64,000 bases of DNA. It comes from Furcasterigmium furcatum. Lineage: Eukaryota; Ascomycota; Sordariomycetes; Glomerellales; Plectosphaerellaceae. The DNA lies in NCBI GenBank assembly GCA_001599815.1, contig BCIA01000002.1, positions 3,817,626 through 3,881,625 of the forward strand, written 5' to 3'. Below the pieces are notes generated by a model that saw only the letters and a program-made list of their open reading frames with translations, was not told the origin of the DNA and searched no databases. The stretch's first letter is position 1, and each line of letters starts with the position of its first letter. A program made the position numbers and the translations under genes. This document shows positions 34,238 through 45,196 of this stretch, piece after piece.

Positions 34238-36286
34238 ATGGCACAAGTATTCGATGTTCACAACACAAAGCTCGATCTCGGCGAGCCAAAGTACCAGGAA
34301 AACCAGTCGCAATGGCAGCCCGTCCTCAAAAAATTCACCAACGCTCTGCAGACAGTATCTGCGGAGGGCACTGAAGCTTCGTTGGCCCGCCATCAAGGGC
34401 GAGGTCAACTGCTACGTTCGCCTCTCCACGCTCAACAGTCCGTGGGCAAAACAGCTGATTCCGTGTAACAGCCCGCGACCGAGTGGCATTGCTGCTCGAT
34501 CAGGATTCGCCTTTCCTGGAACTATGCTCCTTTGCCGGCTTCAACAACAGCAATTCTACGCCGAACGCCAACCTCATCGTGGGCATCGGCTCCGTAAGGT
34601 GACCATGATTCCGAGCCTCACGAGGCGTCCCCTCTGCAAGAACATTAGGTAACCGAGAAGCAGTGGGCAGATATGCATGATCATGTCGCATATGCCAACC
34701 CAGAACGCTGGGGCATGGAATGAGATGACAGGTATGGGACCCTGGTCACAAGCACAGGACCTTGGCCTTTTCACTGACACACCCGGGACTCAGTATTGAA
34801 GGTCAACCGGGTGCTGCAAATCGCCTTTGAGAATGACCTCCCTCTCATATCTCTGGTGCAATCGGTAAGCCGTCCACCCGCCCTGGTTGGTATACCGTTC
34901 CTGACCACAGTCCATGGCAGGCTGGCGTCTTCCTGCCACAGCAATTCAAGGTATTCCACATCGGCGGACAACTGTTCCACGACCTCGCCACCCGAACACT
35001 GCACGGTAAACCGTCGTGCGCGATTGTTTTCGGATCGTCCACCGCAGGCGGAGCCTACCACCCAGCCCTGTCCGATTACACCATCTTCGTGGAAAACCAG
35101 GCACAAGTCTTCCTGGGCGGCCCCCCGCTGGTTAAGATGGCCACGGGAGAGGTCATTGAAGCCGAGGAGCTGGGCGGGGCGAAGGTACACGCAACCCGAA
35201 CCGGCCTGGCTGACCAGATGGCATCCAACGAGTGAGCACCCTACGCCGTCCCCGAGCCCCTTGTCAGCCCCCAGGCGCGAAATAATGAGAAAGTGCTGAC
35301 CGTCTGCCTGGCAGGTTCGACGCCATCTCCAAAGCGCGAGACTGGGCAGCCTCCCTGAGGTCAAAGCCAGCCGTGCTTCTGCACGGCGCCGCGCCCCTGC
35401 CTCCGAGATACCCCGTAGACGATCTTTTCAGGCTAGTTGATCCTGACATCCGCAAGTCGTTTGACATGAAGGAGGTAGTTTTGAGACTCGTGGACGACTC
35501 GCGGCTCTCCATCTTCAAGCCGGATTACGGCACCAATATGCTCACCACGTGGGCGCATGTTCTTGGTAGGTCACCATGTGCGCATCCCGGCGTCTTCCCC
35601 TCTTTTCTCACAGCTGCATAGGCTTCCGGGTTGGCATCGTGGCAAACCAAGTCTCCGTGATCAATGCCGTGGAGGCGGTCAAAGCTGCCCAGTTCATCCG
35701 GCTTTGCAATCAACAGTATGCTCTCGCCCCCCTACCCCATACACCAAATTCTCGACGCTGATCAGGACGTTCTCCTCGCAGGTCGACACCCATTATATTC
35801 CTCCACAACGTGACCGGATTCATGGTCGGCGCCAAGGCTGAGCATTCGGGCATCATCAAGGCCGGCGCCCAGCTCGTCTCGGCGGTGTCCTGCTCTCAGG
35901 TCCCGCACATATCCGTCATCCTCGGCGCCTCGTATGGGGCAGGGAACTACGCCATGTGCGGGAGATCATACAAGCCGCGCTTCTTGTTCACCTGGCCCAT
36001 TGGCAGATGTAGCGTCATGGGACCTGACCAGCTCGCCGGAGTGATGGAGCAGATCGAAGGATCAAAGTCTAACCGCGCAGCGCCCGAACAGATCAAGGAG
36101 CGAGCGAACAAGCTAAAGAGCCAAGTGCAGCGGGATGGCGAGAGCTACTCGACCAGCAGCATGCTCATTGATGATGGCATCATCGACCCTCGGGATACCC
36201 GGGACGTCCTGGGCATGTGCCTTGAGGTTGTGTCATCGGAGAAAGAAGCCGCTTTGAATGCGAGCCCGTTCTTAGCCAGGATCTAA
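34238..36286 (+). CDS. acyl-CoA carboxylase beta (carboxyltransferase) subunit, MCC/GCC type
   Basis: Eight exons: 34238-34415, 34472-34598, 34664-34731, 34794-34864, 34921-35231, 35315-35565, 35622-35715 and 35782-36286; introns of 56-83 nt; 534 aa, the usual beta-subunit length. Landmarks: RDRVALLLD and FLELCSFAGF; ICMIMSHMPTQ, GAWNEMT; SAGVFLPQQ; the oxyanion-hole segment FGSSTAGGAYHPALSDY; FLGGPPLVKMATGE; and, in the second half, IIFLHNVTGFMVG and SYGAGNYAMCGR. It transfers carboxyl from biotin to the gamma carbon of a 3-methyl-enoyl-CoA. Several positions differ from classical methylcrotonyl-CoA carboxylase. VFHIGGQLF (159-167) stands where MCC has a Phe-Gly pair, and KMATGE replaces KAATGE. 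Both changes point toward a geranyl-CoA-type enzyme; this is inference. The C-terminus is ARI, at best a weak PTS1. It pairs with the biotin carboxylase at 37242-39668. Confidence 0.9.
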
Positions 36287-36504
36287 GGAGCATCGCGGAA
36301 GTAAACGTTTAGGTTCAATGTACCACGCAGTATATAGTATTTGTTCCGCATATAACGGGTGCCTGCCGGAATGGTATTTCAACGTGGCGTGCTCACTTTC
36401 TTCTCTGCGCTGCAAAGAATATCGGGGGATGCTAAGGCCCCCTCCAAGGTGGGCGCAGTACTGTCAGCGATTAACCGCTGCTATGGAGGAGCAAGACTTC
36501 AGCT

Positions 36505-36770
36505 AGGGATACGTAGGATTTATAGATTAAGGATATTCAGAGCCCTCCTATTTAGTACATATAAGGGTAAGTATATCACTAACAAAACATAAGTAGAGCT
36601 GCTTAGGCTGCTTATAACTACTTCCCGTTTAGGTATTCTATAAAATCAACGTAAGCCCGGAATATCTATATTTTAATCATCAGCTAGAGGTATATTATTT
36701 GTTAGGAAAAGAGTAGCCTTAGAGGGAAATATTTATAAGTACCTATAGTATGAGTATACGCCTAGTGCTG
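36505..36770. repeat. AT-rich, RIP-like island
   Basis: TA-rich, CpG-poor sequence of the same character as 29130-29345, lying between the two carboxylase subunit genes. No open frame. Confidence 0.5.
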
Positions 36771-36963
36771 CCTACTCCTCGAACTCTCTAGTTTGTAAAC
36801 TAGTCCGCCTCTAGCTAGGTATTGGCGAGCACAAGAGACTCCGTGGTGAGCGATAATGTATTCCACAATACAAACGTACTTACGCTGGAAGATTCCGGGA
36901 GTCAGGTGCTGAGGACGGAAAGGGGTCCTACTACAGTCACCGAGTAGGGATGCGGTGGGCCCT

Positions 36964-36970
36964 CGGTCCG
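36964..36970 (+). promoter_or_regulatory. CGGTCCG palindrome, biotin carboxylase promoter
   Basis: Copy of the cluster motif 272 bp before the ATG at 37242. Confidence 0.5.
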
Positions 36971-37241
36971 GGCCCGGGGTATGCTGATCACTCGCTCTCC
37001 ATAGGGGGGTGTGAGTGTCCGGGGAGCTTGTAGGCGGGACGGGGACGACTCTCGCCTGGTCCCACCCTTTCCGATCCCCGGCCCGTCCAACAGGCGGCCT
37101 TGGATGAACGATGCAGTTGTGGCAGATAGAGCCAGAAGCCAGGGCTCTATTTCGCCCGAGTCTCGCCTTATGCTGCATCGTCCTCCACCGTCTTGTCTGC
37201 CTCTGCTGTACTGTAGCTTGGTATTCGTAAAGGCCTCCACC

Positions 37242-39668
37242 ATGTCATACCCTCCCCCTATCCTCGACGCCTGCCCCGAGAGGCCGCCCCTCTTCGTTGC
37301 ACCACGGCCGATTGACCCAGCCACCAACCTGCCAGTTATTAGGAAGCTTCTTATCGCCAACCGTGGTGAAATTGCTTGTCGCATCATCAAGACATGCAAG
37401 AAACTCTCCATCCATACGGTTGCCGTCTACGTCAAAGAGTGAGTTGAATCCCAGCTGAAACTCACAGGACGCTGACCGTAGCATTTTTTTTTTGACAGGG
37501 ATGAGACCTCGCAACATATTGTGCAGGCGGACGAGTCGTTGTGCCTTGGGAGCCTGAGTGACCATGACATCAATCCCTTCCTCAACGCCGACCTCCTTCT
37601 CGAGGCTGCGCTGGGCACAGGCGCGGACGCGGTTCACCCGGGGTATGGATACTTGAGCGAGGACGATAAATTCGCCACCCAGGTAACCGAGAACGGGCTC
37701 ATATTTGTCGGGCCTGGTCCGGAAGCCATGTCTACCCTGGGCAACAAGAGGAGCTCGAAGAAATATCTCCAGGAGAACGCACCCGACGTCCCTCTGGTCC
37801 CCGGTTTCTCGGGTACGAGCACTGAAATCGAAGATCTCGAACAAGCCGCGGAAGACATTGGGTTTCCCGTCATGCTCAAGGCCTCATCCGGCGGCGGCGG
37901 CAAGGGCATGCGCATTGTACGCGAGCGTTCGCAACTGTCCGAGGAGCTTTCGAGGGCTCAGTCGGAAGCCAAGCGGTCGTTCGGATCAACCGATTGTATC
38001 CTCGAGAAGTACGTCGAGAACAGCAAGCACGTCGAGGTCCAGATTGTGGGCGACAGCCATGGCAACGTCGTCAGCTTCTTTGAGCGAGACTGCTCCGTGC
38101 AACGCCGGCACCAAAAGGTCATCGAAGAGAGCCCGTGCCCGTTCCTCACCGATGAGCTTCGGGAGCGAATGTGCCAGACGGCCGTGCGCATCGCGAAGCT
38201 GATCGGGTACGAGAACGCGGGCACGGTCGAGTTCATCTTCGATGTCCAGACCAGCCAGTTCTTCTTCCTCGAGGTCAACGCGCGCCTCCAAGTCGAGCAC
38301 CCCATCTCGGAGGAGACAACCGGCACAGACTTGGTTGCGCTGCAGCTCTTCGTAGCGGCAGGGGGCAACTTGAGCACGCTGCGGCACATTGGGCAACTCA
38401 AGCAGAGGGGCGTTGCTATCGAGTGCCGCCTGTGCGCCGAGGATCCTGGGAAGGACTTCTTCCCAGAGCATGGGACCATCGGGCTGTGGCATGCGGGTGA
38501 GGGTGGCAGCAGAGACGTTCGTTACGAAACAGCGCTCCAGACGGGCTCTTCGGTCTCGATCTACTTCGATTCCATGATCGCGAAACTAGTGGTTTGGGCG
38601 CCGTCCCGCGACATGGCAATCCACAAGATGGTGGATGTCTTGAGGAATCTGTCCTGCGTGGGAGTCAACACGAACCAGCATTTCCTACAGCAGTGCCTCC
38701 TGCACCCGGCATTCAGAGATCCGGCATATGACACCTCCTTCATACCCCGTCATCTCGACGAACTGCTCCGCATCCCTGAGGCGACGGCATCGGTGAATGC
38801 CATCCGTCAGCTGGACGTCTTCCCGGCCTTGTTCCTGCGACAATTCTCTGCCTTTCAGCCCGCAGGAGCCGGACGTCTGGTGAAGCGATTCCAGAACATC
38901 CGGCCACACTTCCGCAACCAGCGCTACGACCCGGTCAGCGTCCATTGCGACGTGATCACTTCAACCCGGCCCCAGGCCGTGGGAGACTCCGGCCGAGGCA
39001 AAGCGGACTCCTCCCTCTGCCAGTGGAATGCGACGTCTCCCCAGGCTAACGCCCTCGCTAGCCAAGCCATGCTCAGGTTCGGGGTGGGCGAGGCTCTGCT
39101 GACGGAGAAGAAGGAGGCCGCCGCGACGGACTCGGCTGCGGGGGTGGTGTCCAACCTGTACAACGCGATCAGCAACAGCCTGAGACGAACAGAACCTGGA
39201 TCATCGTCGCAGATCGACATATCCATCCTGCGATGGGAGCCACTGGGGCCCAACGCGGCGGCTGTGGAAGGCATTGTCGGCGGGCGCAAGATCAGGGCGT
39301 ATTGCGCGACTCCCAGCAACGCCCCCCTATCGCTGGACTCGCCGCACGTGGTGTACTGCCATTTCCCGCACTTGGGCACCCACATTCGATACCGCAGAGA
39401 CACCCTGCTTTCCTTCATGAAGGGCCGCAAGAGTATGGCGGTGGCGAATAGGGCAGGCCAGAAAGCCGTCCCAGCCCCTATGCCCTGCAAGGTGCTCTCG
39501 CTCAACAAGGCTCGTGGGGAGCAGGTCCAGGTCGGCGACGTGTTGATGGTCATAGAGAGCATGAAGATGGAGATTGCAATCAAGGCTGATGCCAAAGGGG
39601 CCTTCGAGACGGGATGGAAGGTCGGCGATGCAGTTGATGAAGGGCAGCTTCTCTGTAACATCAAGTAG
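37242..39668 (+). CDS. acyl-CoA carboxylase alpha subunit (biotin carboxylase + biotin carrier)
   Basis: Two exons, 37242-37438 and 37499-39668; 788 aa. The 60-nt intron ends in a ten-T pyrimidine tract. Order: biotin carboxylase N-lobe ([17 protein letters not shown]), ATP-grasp loop ([14 protein letters not shown]), [11 protein letters not shown], and the metal/ADP site [24 protein letters not shown] (canonical enzymes usually read NTR or NAR here). A linker/BT-like region lies near 480-690, and the biotinyl domain carries [13 protein letters not shown] with Lys 755 as the biotin attachment site, 33 residues from the end as expected. It charges biotin with CO2 for the beta subunit. No mitochondrial presequence is evident: the first 35 residues are Pro-rich and acidic/neutral. 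Classical fungal MCC alpha is mitochondrial, so this paralogue may act elsewhere. Confidence 0.92.
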
Positions 39669-39950
39669 TCCGTCGGGTGCAGCTTGCACAGGAGACCCCA
39701 TATAGTAGGCCGAGTCATACACAATAGCAGACAGCCTTACTTGGGCATGTCGCGGGCTTGACAAGCTCTAAGCTGCTACACGGGACTTAAGTCGAGGTGG
39801 CAGTCACCAACTTGGCACAGCACGGTTCCGTTCCGCACATAGAATTTGATTCATGGAGGCCTCCCAATGTTTAGATGGTCTCATTTGAATATCTGATTGA
39901 TGGTATTCATTTCGGGTGCTACGAAAGCAACTGCTTGAGGCGACATGGAT

Positions 39951-42161
39951 CTATCTCCCCGCCATCTGCGTCAAGTTCCTCAACATTTGGCTTGCACTCG
40001 GCAGCGTGTTGTTCAGATCCCTTAGTTGCTCTCCGGCGGCGAACCTCAACGGCCATCTGTGGTTGACTTGGCCAGGCCAAACGTTTCCTTCGCAAGAACT
40101 GTATCTCGCGTCAGCCCCGAGTTTCTGGAGTAGGTAGCCCGACGACCTGGGTCTCACTCTACAGATCGGCCGGCGTGTGGGCCTGGCTGAGCAGGTTCTT
40201 ACCGGTCAGTTGCTTCGAGAAACCCCTGTATCGCGGCAGAGTCGTCTTGTAGAGGCTCGGACTCGCCCTTGGATGACCGAGGCGGCCGCTTGTGCCACCC
40301 ATGGCTGAGGGCCAGACTCCGGCAGCCGAGTGCCTGTGCGATGAAAAAGATCGCATGCTCTCTACGCTTGCTCTCATCCTTGAAATAGGGACACAGTGCC
40401 TGCATCAACTCGGGATCTCGGTGGGGGCTGGTTGCCGGAGACTGAAAATCCGATATGTTGGCCAATGGCACCTTGAGAGAATCTTCGGTGACTCTGGGTG
40501 CCCTGTTCGTCCCCATGGACAGCATCTTGTCGCGGACGAAGCAAGCCCACCAGACCCGGCGTCGCAGGCTAAGATGGCTCGACCAGGCGCTGTTCGGAGA
40601 CGCGCCGTCGTGTAAATCATCAGCAAGGCCAAGCGTGATTGCAGCCTCCGCCCAATATCGCGTGTCTCTGTTTCCAGTCGACGTCTCCAGCCGGGTCGTC
40701 ATGAGGAGGAGGGACTGGACAAGCACTGTCGCATCTTTCTCGACGTCAAAGTCGTGAAGTAACTGCCACTGTAAATGAGAGGAGCCCGGGGCAATGTGGC
40801 TTAAACACGTACTCTGACTTTGGAGAAGAAGCGTTCACGAGCATTCGTCCTCGACTCGAACCCCGCCCGACGCAGGATGTCAATGTCCACATGTGCGCTT
40901 GCGGCTCCCAGGACGGCATGCATCAGGATGAGGCTGGTCGTGCCCGATGCTCCCGTGACATCAGTCACGGCCCGTAGAAATGGGTCAAGATCAATGATCG
41001 GGTGGTGCGGATAAACATGGCTGAAGAACGAGTGCAGAAGCGCTCGTCTGAGCTCACCCACGGGGAGTGACATGACCCCCTTGGACCTCAGGAAAGCAAC
41101 ATTTTCGGGGGGTATCGTCGGTGGGAATGGCTTGATGAAGCCAGGTAGAAGATCCGGTACAGGATTTTCTGAGGTTTCTCCTGCCCAAGGCGAAGCTGGC
41201 GGTCCGACAGTTGGTTCAGGCACAGGGTAGGGTGACAAGAACAACGATGTCTCCGAGGGTGAGAACACCATGCTCGGCCACCCCCCGCCGCCCTCTAGCA
41301 TTTGCAAGGTGATCCCGTCAACTGGCAGGGAATAAAACGTTAGAAGGTATTCATAATCATGTGTACACATCATCTCTGACTCCGCTGTTCAAGCAGCCGT
41401 CCGCGTTTGGAGGCTTCCGACTCACAGCTGAATTCAGATGTTGAGACATCTTTTCCGAGGGAATCGACCAGCAGTAATCCTGGATCGGAGCTGTCTGGAG
41501 AATCCTCGTATACGGAGGGCAGCGAGGCACCCTGAGAATCCAGAGATTCTGCAGCTTTCGGGGTCTCCGGGCCTTCTGGGTCTGAACTACATGTGGAGCT
41601 GGGAGGCCGTTCCCAGGATATCAATCGATGTTTCTGGGACCGGCAGCTTTTCTTCTTGCGACTGGAGGTAGTGTTAGTTTGGTATCCGATGGCCATCCCC
41701 TCGCCAGCAGTCTTGCATGTGAAACAGGAAGTTGATTGTGGCAGGGAAAGCGAAAGGGAGCTTGGGGGCGTTCACCTTCCACGGCGACAACAGGGAATCG
41801 AGCAGTTCTCCCCTACCCATACGCAGTTTGCGCATGGCCAGTTCTCTGTAACATCACACCTGACCTTTCGAGACCTACATCCTAAACAGGCGAGGGAGGC
41901 TCTGCGGCGTGTGTCGTTTGGTGGTGTGTGGCCTCCGCTCGACCTGTTGGGGGAGGATGCCACGGTGGAGGCATCGCGGGGCGAGGATGAGGAGGATGCT
42001 GAGCTAGAAGTCGATGCTGTTGGGTATTCAGAGATAGCCGAGGAAGTCGGGCTGCATTCGTCCAGCGTCTTGTTGGTAGGTGGTGGCGCGGGCATTATGG
42101 CTGGCCACAACCGAGGCCCGGGATCCAAGACGGAACGCATCATGTATAACACAACGGGCAT
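39951..42161 (-). CDS. Zn2Cys6 transcription factor (CTF1-like), probable cluster regulator
   Basis: Minus-strand exons 42161-41776, 41661-41426, 41384-40813 and 40768-40203, then probably 40146-39951; 651 aa. If the last intron is not removed, the protein ends at 40199 (587 aa). The zinc cluster is ACLGCRSRKVRC then DVTENWPC then ANCVWVGENC, followed by a basic stretch. The middle domain starts at GFIKPFPPTIPPENVAFL and PHHPIIDLDPFLRAV. It continues with WQLLHDFDVEKDATVLVQSLLLMT, RYWAEAAITLGL and RRRVWWACFVRDKMLSMG, as in cutinase transcription factor 1-type regulators. Two introns are very short (41 and 44 nt). The C-terminus after residue 585 resembles nothing known and may be truncated. 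It lies between the carboxylase and ligase genes with a CGGACCG site upstream, which makes it the best candidate for control of the cluster. Confidence 0.75.
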
Positions 42162-42413
42162 GACGCCGAGAAAACTCCATATCGCTTGAAATGGTTATAT
42201 CTCCTTATTACTATTGAGTATAACACAACAAGAGCAAACAAAGCCAGATGGAGCAATGTGGTTGGGCCGTTGTGCCCTCTGCTGATCACGGAGGATGGGA
42301 GCCGACTCCTGTGCCTGGCTCCCTGTCCGCCCAGAGAACCTGGCAAAGACGCGGACCGCAACCCGTTCCGTGAGGCGGCGTGGGTTGGGTGGAGAAACGA
42401 AGGAGCATTGCGT

Positions 42414-42420
42414 CGGACCG
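42414..42420. promoter_or_regulatory. CGGACCG palindrome, regulator-gene promoter
   Basis: Copy of the cluster motif 253 bp upstream of the regulator's start, suggesting autoregulation. Confidence 0.45.
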
Positions 42421-42534
42421 AGTTGTCCGCTCCAAGCTCTCCGGGGATGCGGGGCCAGACCTCGGGGACACCCGCGTCTGGGGGGGACCTAGGTATTCAA
42501 GTGGTACTTTTCGACTTGACCAAATGGCTCTGTA

Positions 42535-42800
42535 TCAGGTACAACTATCAAGTACCTTACTACTAGTGCTTAATAGTAGTAGTATAAGTAATAGCATTAT
42601 ACATGCCGTATTAGGTCGTTCTAGTATCAGATTACTAGAATTAGTTATAAATCAAGATGAAAGAGGAAACTATCTGAAATACTTCTTCATTCTAGAAGAA
42701 TCATAATTCCTAGGTATACTAAAAATTGAAGATAAAATATACTAGAGAAATATAGAGCCACTTGGAATTATAATAAGCTTTAGAGTACTACCAAAGAAGT
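42535..42800. repeat. AT-rich, RIP-like island
   Basis: Third AT-rich, CpG-poor block inside the catabolic region (for example tataaatcaagatgaaagagg and aaaatatactagagaaatat). No open frame of note. Confidence 0.5.
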
Positions 42801-43013
42801 GCTCACATGTTTTAGAGCCTCATAAACCGCCCAGTATCTCGACAACGCCGTGGTTATCACCGCTCCGTGCTGTAACATACCAGCATGGCAGAGGCCCCAG
42901 ATGAGGGTCCCAAAGTCCCTAGCTTGGCGTGTAGAGGTCACCGTTATTCAGCGTGTGTGGGCAGGGAGTTGCAATCCCCCTCTTTCCCCCACGGGGGACA
43001 GTGGCTCTTTGAG

Positions 43014-43020
43014 CGGTCCG
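43014..43020 (+). promoter_or_regulatory. CGGTCCG palindrome, acyl-CoA ligase promoter
   Basis: Copy of the cluster motif 144 bp before the ATG at 43164. Confidence 0.5.
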
Positions 43021-43163
43021 AAGGCCGAAGAACCACAATCAATAATGCATGTAAGTACTAGTAAGGACTATTCGCGTGGCCGCATGGAAACATTATTTCG
43101 CGAGGAGACCAATACCTCGAACGAAGTAGTGCCTGGACATTCATCCGAGATTCATCTACAGCC

Positions 43164-44753
43164 ATGACATCGTTGTCGTCGAACTCGCCCCTTGCTGCTC
43201 GCAGCAACTCAGCAAAGGGGCAATCGCTGGTCCAGGGACCAACAACACCGGAGCTATGGACGCAGCCTCTCGGTACCATTATCAAAAGCCAAGCCGAAAA
43301 GTTTGGTGACCGAACGGCGGTGGTGACTCCTACACAACGGCCGAGTCGTTTGACGTACGCCGACCTGCAGCGTCGCAGTCGCCGTGTGGCAAAGTGCCTG
43401 CTCGGTGCGGGCCTGCAACATGGGGACTGTATTGGCATCATGGCAGGCAATTGCTACCAGTACGTGGAGGTCTTCCTCGGGGGCGCCATCATCGGCTGTC
43501 CTGTCGTTGTCATCAACAACACGTACTCTCCAATGGAGCTGAAGCGTGCCATCTCCCAGACCGGTAGGTCCCCCCAGCGCCTGGGTCCCGGCAGCGCGCT
43601 CGGATTTGATGCCAAAGTGCCTTTCTGACCTTTCTAGGGTGCAAGCTGCTTTTCATATCCCCGAGGATTGGCTCCAACTCCCTCGACCGGCACATTCACG
43701 CCGTCCTTGACCCGTCGAGTCCGCCAGCAGAGCTGTCGCAGGTGATTACGTGGACGCCGTGGGCACCCCCTACAGCCCGAGTCCCGGTGAAGCTGTACAG
43801 TCACTTTCTTGACGGGAAGCTGGCTAGCGACGCTGTTCTCGAGAGCGCCGAGGCCAAGGTCGTCGCCTCGGATGTCCTGAATCTCCAGTTCACGTCCGGT
43901 ACGTCAAGCCTGCCGCCGTGACAGCATGCTCAGCCACAGGTAGTTGCTAACACGCGCACAAGGAACCACCGGGGCACCCAAGGCAGCTGCCCTGACACAT
44001 TCGTAAGTGACATGCCCGGTGCTGCAGTGTTGGCTGGTTGCCCGAAGCCGTACGCTGACAGTTCGTGAATCCACGCAGCAACCTCGTCAACAACGCCCGA
44101 TACAACGCCGAAGCAATGCGTTTGAGCGAGAACGACACTGTCTGCTGCCCCCCGCCTCTCTTCCACTGCTTCGGCCTCGTGATGGGCTTCCTGGCCAGCT
44201 TCTGCTCTGGGAGCACCATTGTCTTCCCCTCGGAAACGTTCAACCCCAAGCTCGTGCTCGACTCGATCGTCCAAGAAAAGGCCACGGCGCTTCTCGGCGT
44301 GCCGACCATGTTCATTGCCGAGCTGGAGGTGCTGGAAAGGGAAGGGCACAGCATCACCACGCTGCGGACGGGCCTCGCCGCCGGCTCCCCGGTGGCGCCC
44401 TCGCTGATGGCGAAGCTGAAGAAGCAGATGGGCGTGACGGGGATGCTGATCGGGTATGGGATGACGGAAACCAGCCCCGTCACGTTCATCACGTCCCTCG
44501 AGGACACCGAGGAGAGAATGTTCAACACGATCGGCAGGGTCCTTCCCCATACCGGAGCCAAGATAGTCGATGCAAAGGGCGAAATCGTGCCCATCGGTGA
44601 GCGCGGTGAGCTCTGCACTTCTGGCTTCGCCCTGCAGAAGGGATACTGGAAGGACGAGAAGAAGACGCAAGAGGCGATGAAAACGGATCAAAACGGGGTC
44701 CGCTGGATGCACACCGGCGACGAAGCATTTATTGACGCGGAGGGCTACGGCCA

Positions 44754-44786
<33 letters not shown>

Positions 44787-45196
44787 AGGTATGTGGACAT
44801 CGTCCCTGAGCGTACGCCTGCGGGATCACAAGCTGACAACACGCGGAACGAACAGGCGGGGAGAACATCTCCCCGGCGGAGATCGAGGATCGGCTGCTCA
44901 AGCATCCGGACATACGAGAGGCTTGCGTGGTCGGCCTCCGCGACGACAAGTTCGGCGAGGTCGTGGCCGCCTTTCTCAGAAGCAAGAAGAGCAGCTCGGA
45001 GAGGCTCAGCGACGACCAGGTCCGAAAATGGGTGGCCGGAGAACTGGGTCGCGTCAAGTCTCCCAAGCACGTCTTCTGGGTAGGCGACGCAGAAGTCGGC
45101 CCCGACCTCCCCAGGACCGGGAGCGGGAAGTACCAGAAGCATCTGGTGCGGGACAAGGGGAATTCACTGCTCAAGCGCCCTGTCGCAAAGCTATAA
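43164..45196 (+). CDS. acyl-CoA synthetase (AMP-forming), peroxisomal
   Basis: Five exons: 43164-43563, 43638-43898, 43963-44002, 44079-44788 and 44856-45196; introns of 64-76 nt; 583 aa. The adenylate-forming P-loop FTSG/TTGAPKAA is assembled across intron 2. Further landmarks: PPLFHCFGLVMGFLASFCSGS, LLGVPTMFIAELEVL, the YGMTETSP adenine/AMP motif, MHTGDEAFIDAEGYGHITGRIKDIII with the hinge Asp, GGENISPAEIED, and the catalytic Lys in PRTGSGKYQK. The protein ends in AKL, a good PTS1, so it should act in peroxisomes. The sequence is closest in style to medium/long-chain or isoprenoid/aryl acyl-CoA ligases; chain length cannot be read. It would activate the acid made by the ALDH for carboxylation. 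Confidence 0.9.

Larger units (their letters stand above)
36287..37241. other. intergenic, AT-rich island then promoter
   Basis: No gene seen. The left half is the AT-rich block 36505-36770; the right half is the promoter of the biotin carboxylase gene with a CGGTCCG site. Confidence 0.6.
42162..43163. other. divergent intergenic region, regulator / ligase
   Basis: About 1 kb with no gene, an AT-rich block (42535-42800) in the middle and a CGGWCCG palindrome on each side of it. Confidence 0.6.
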
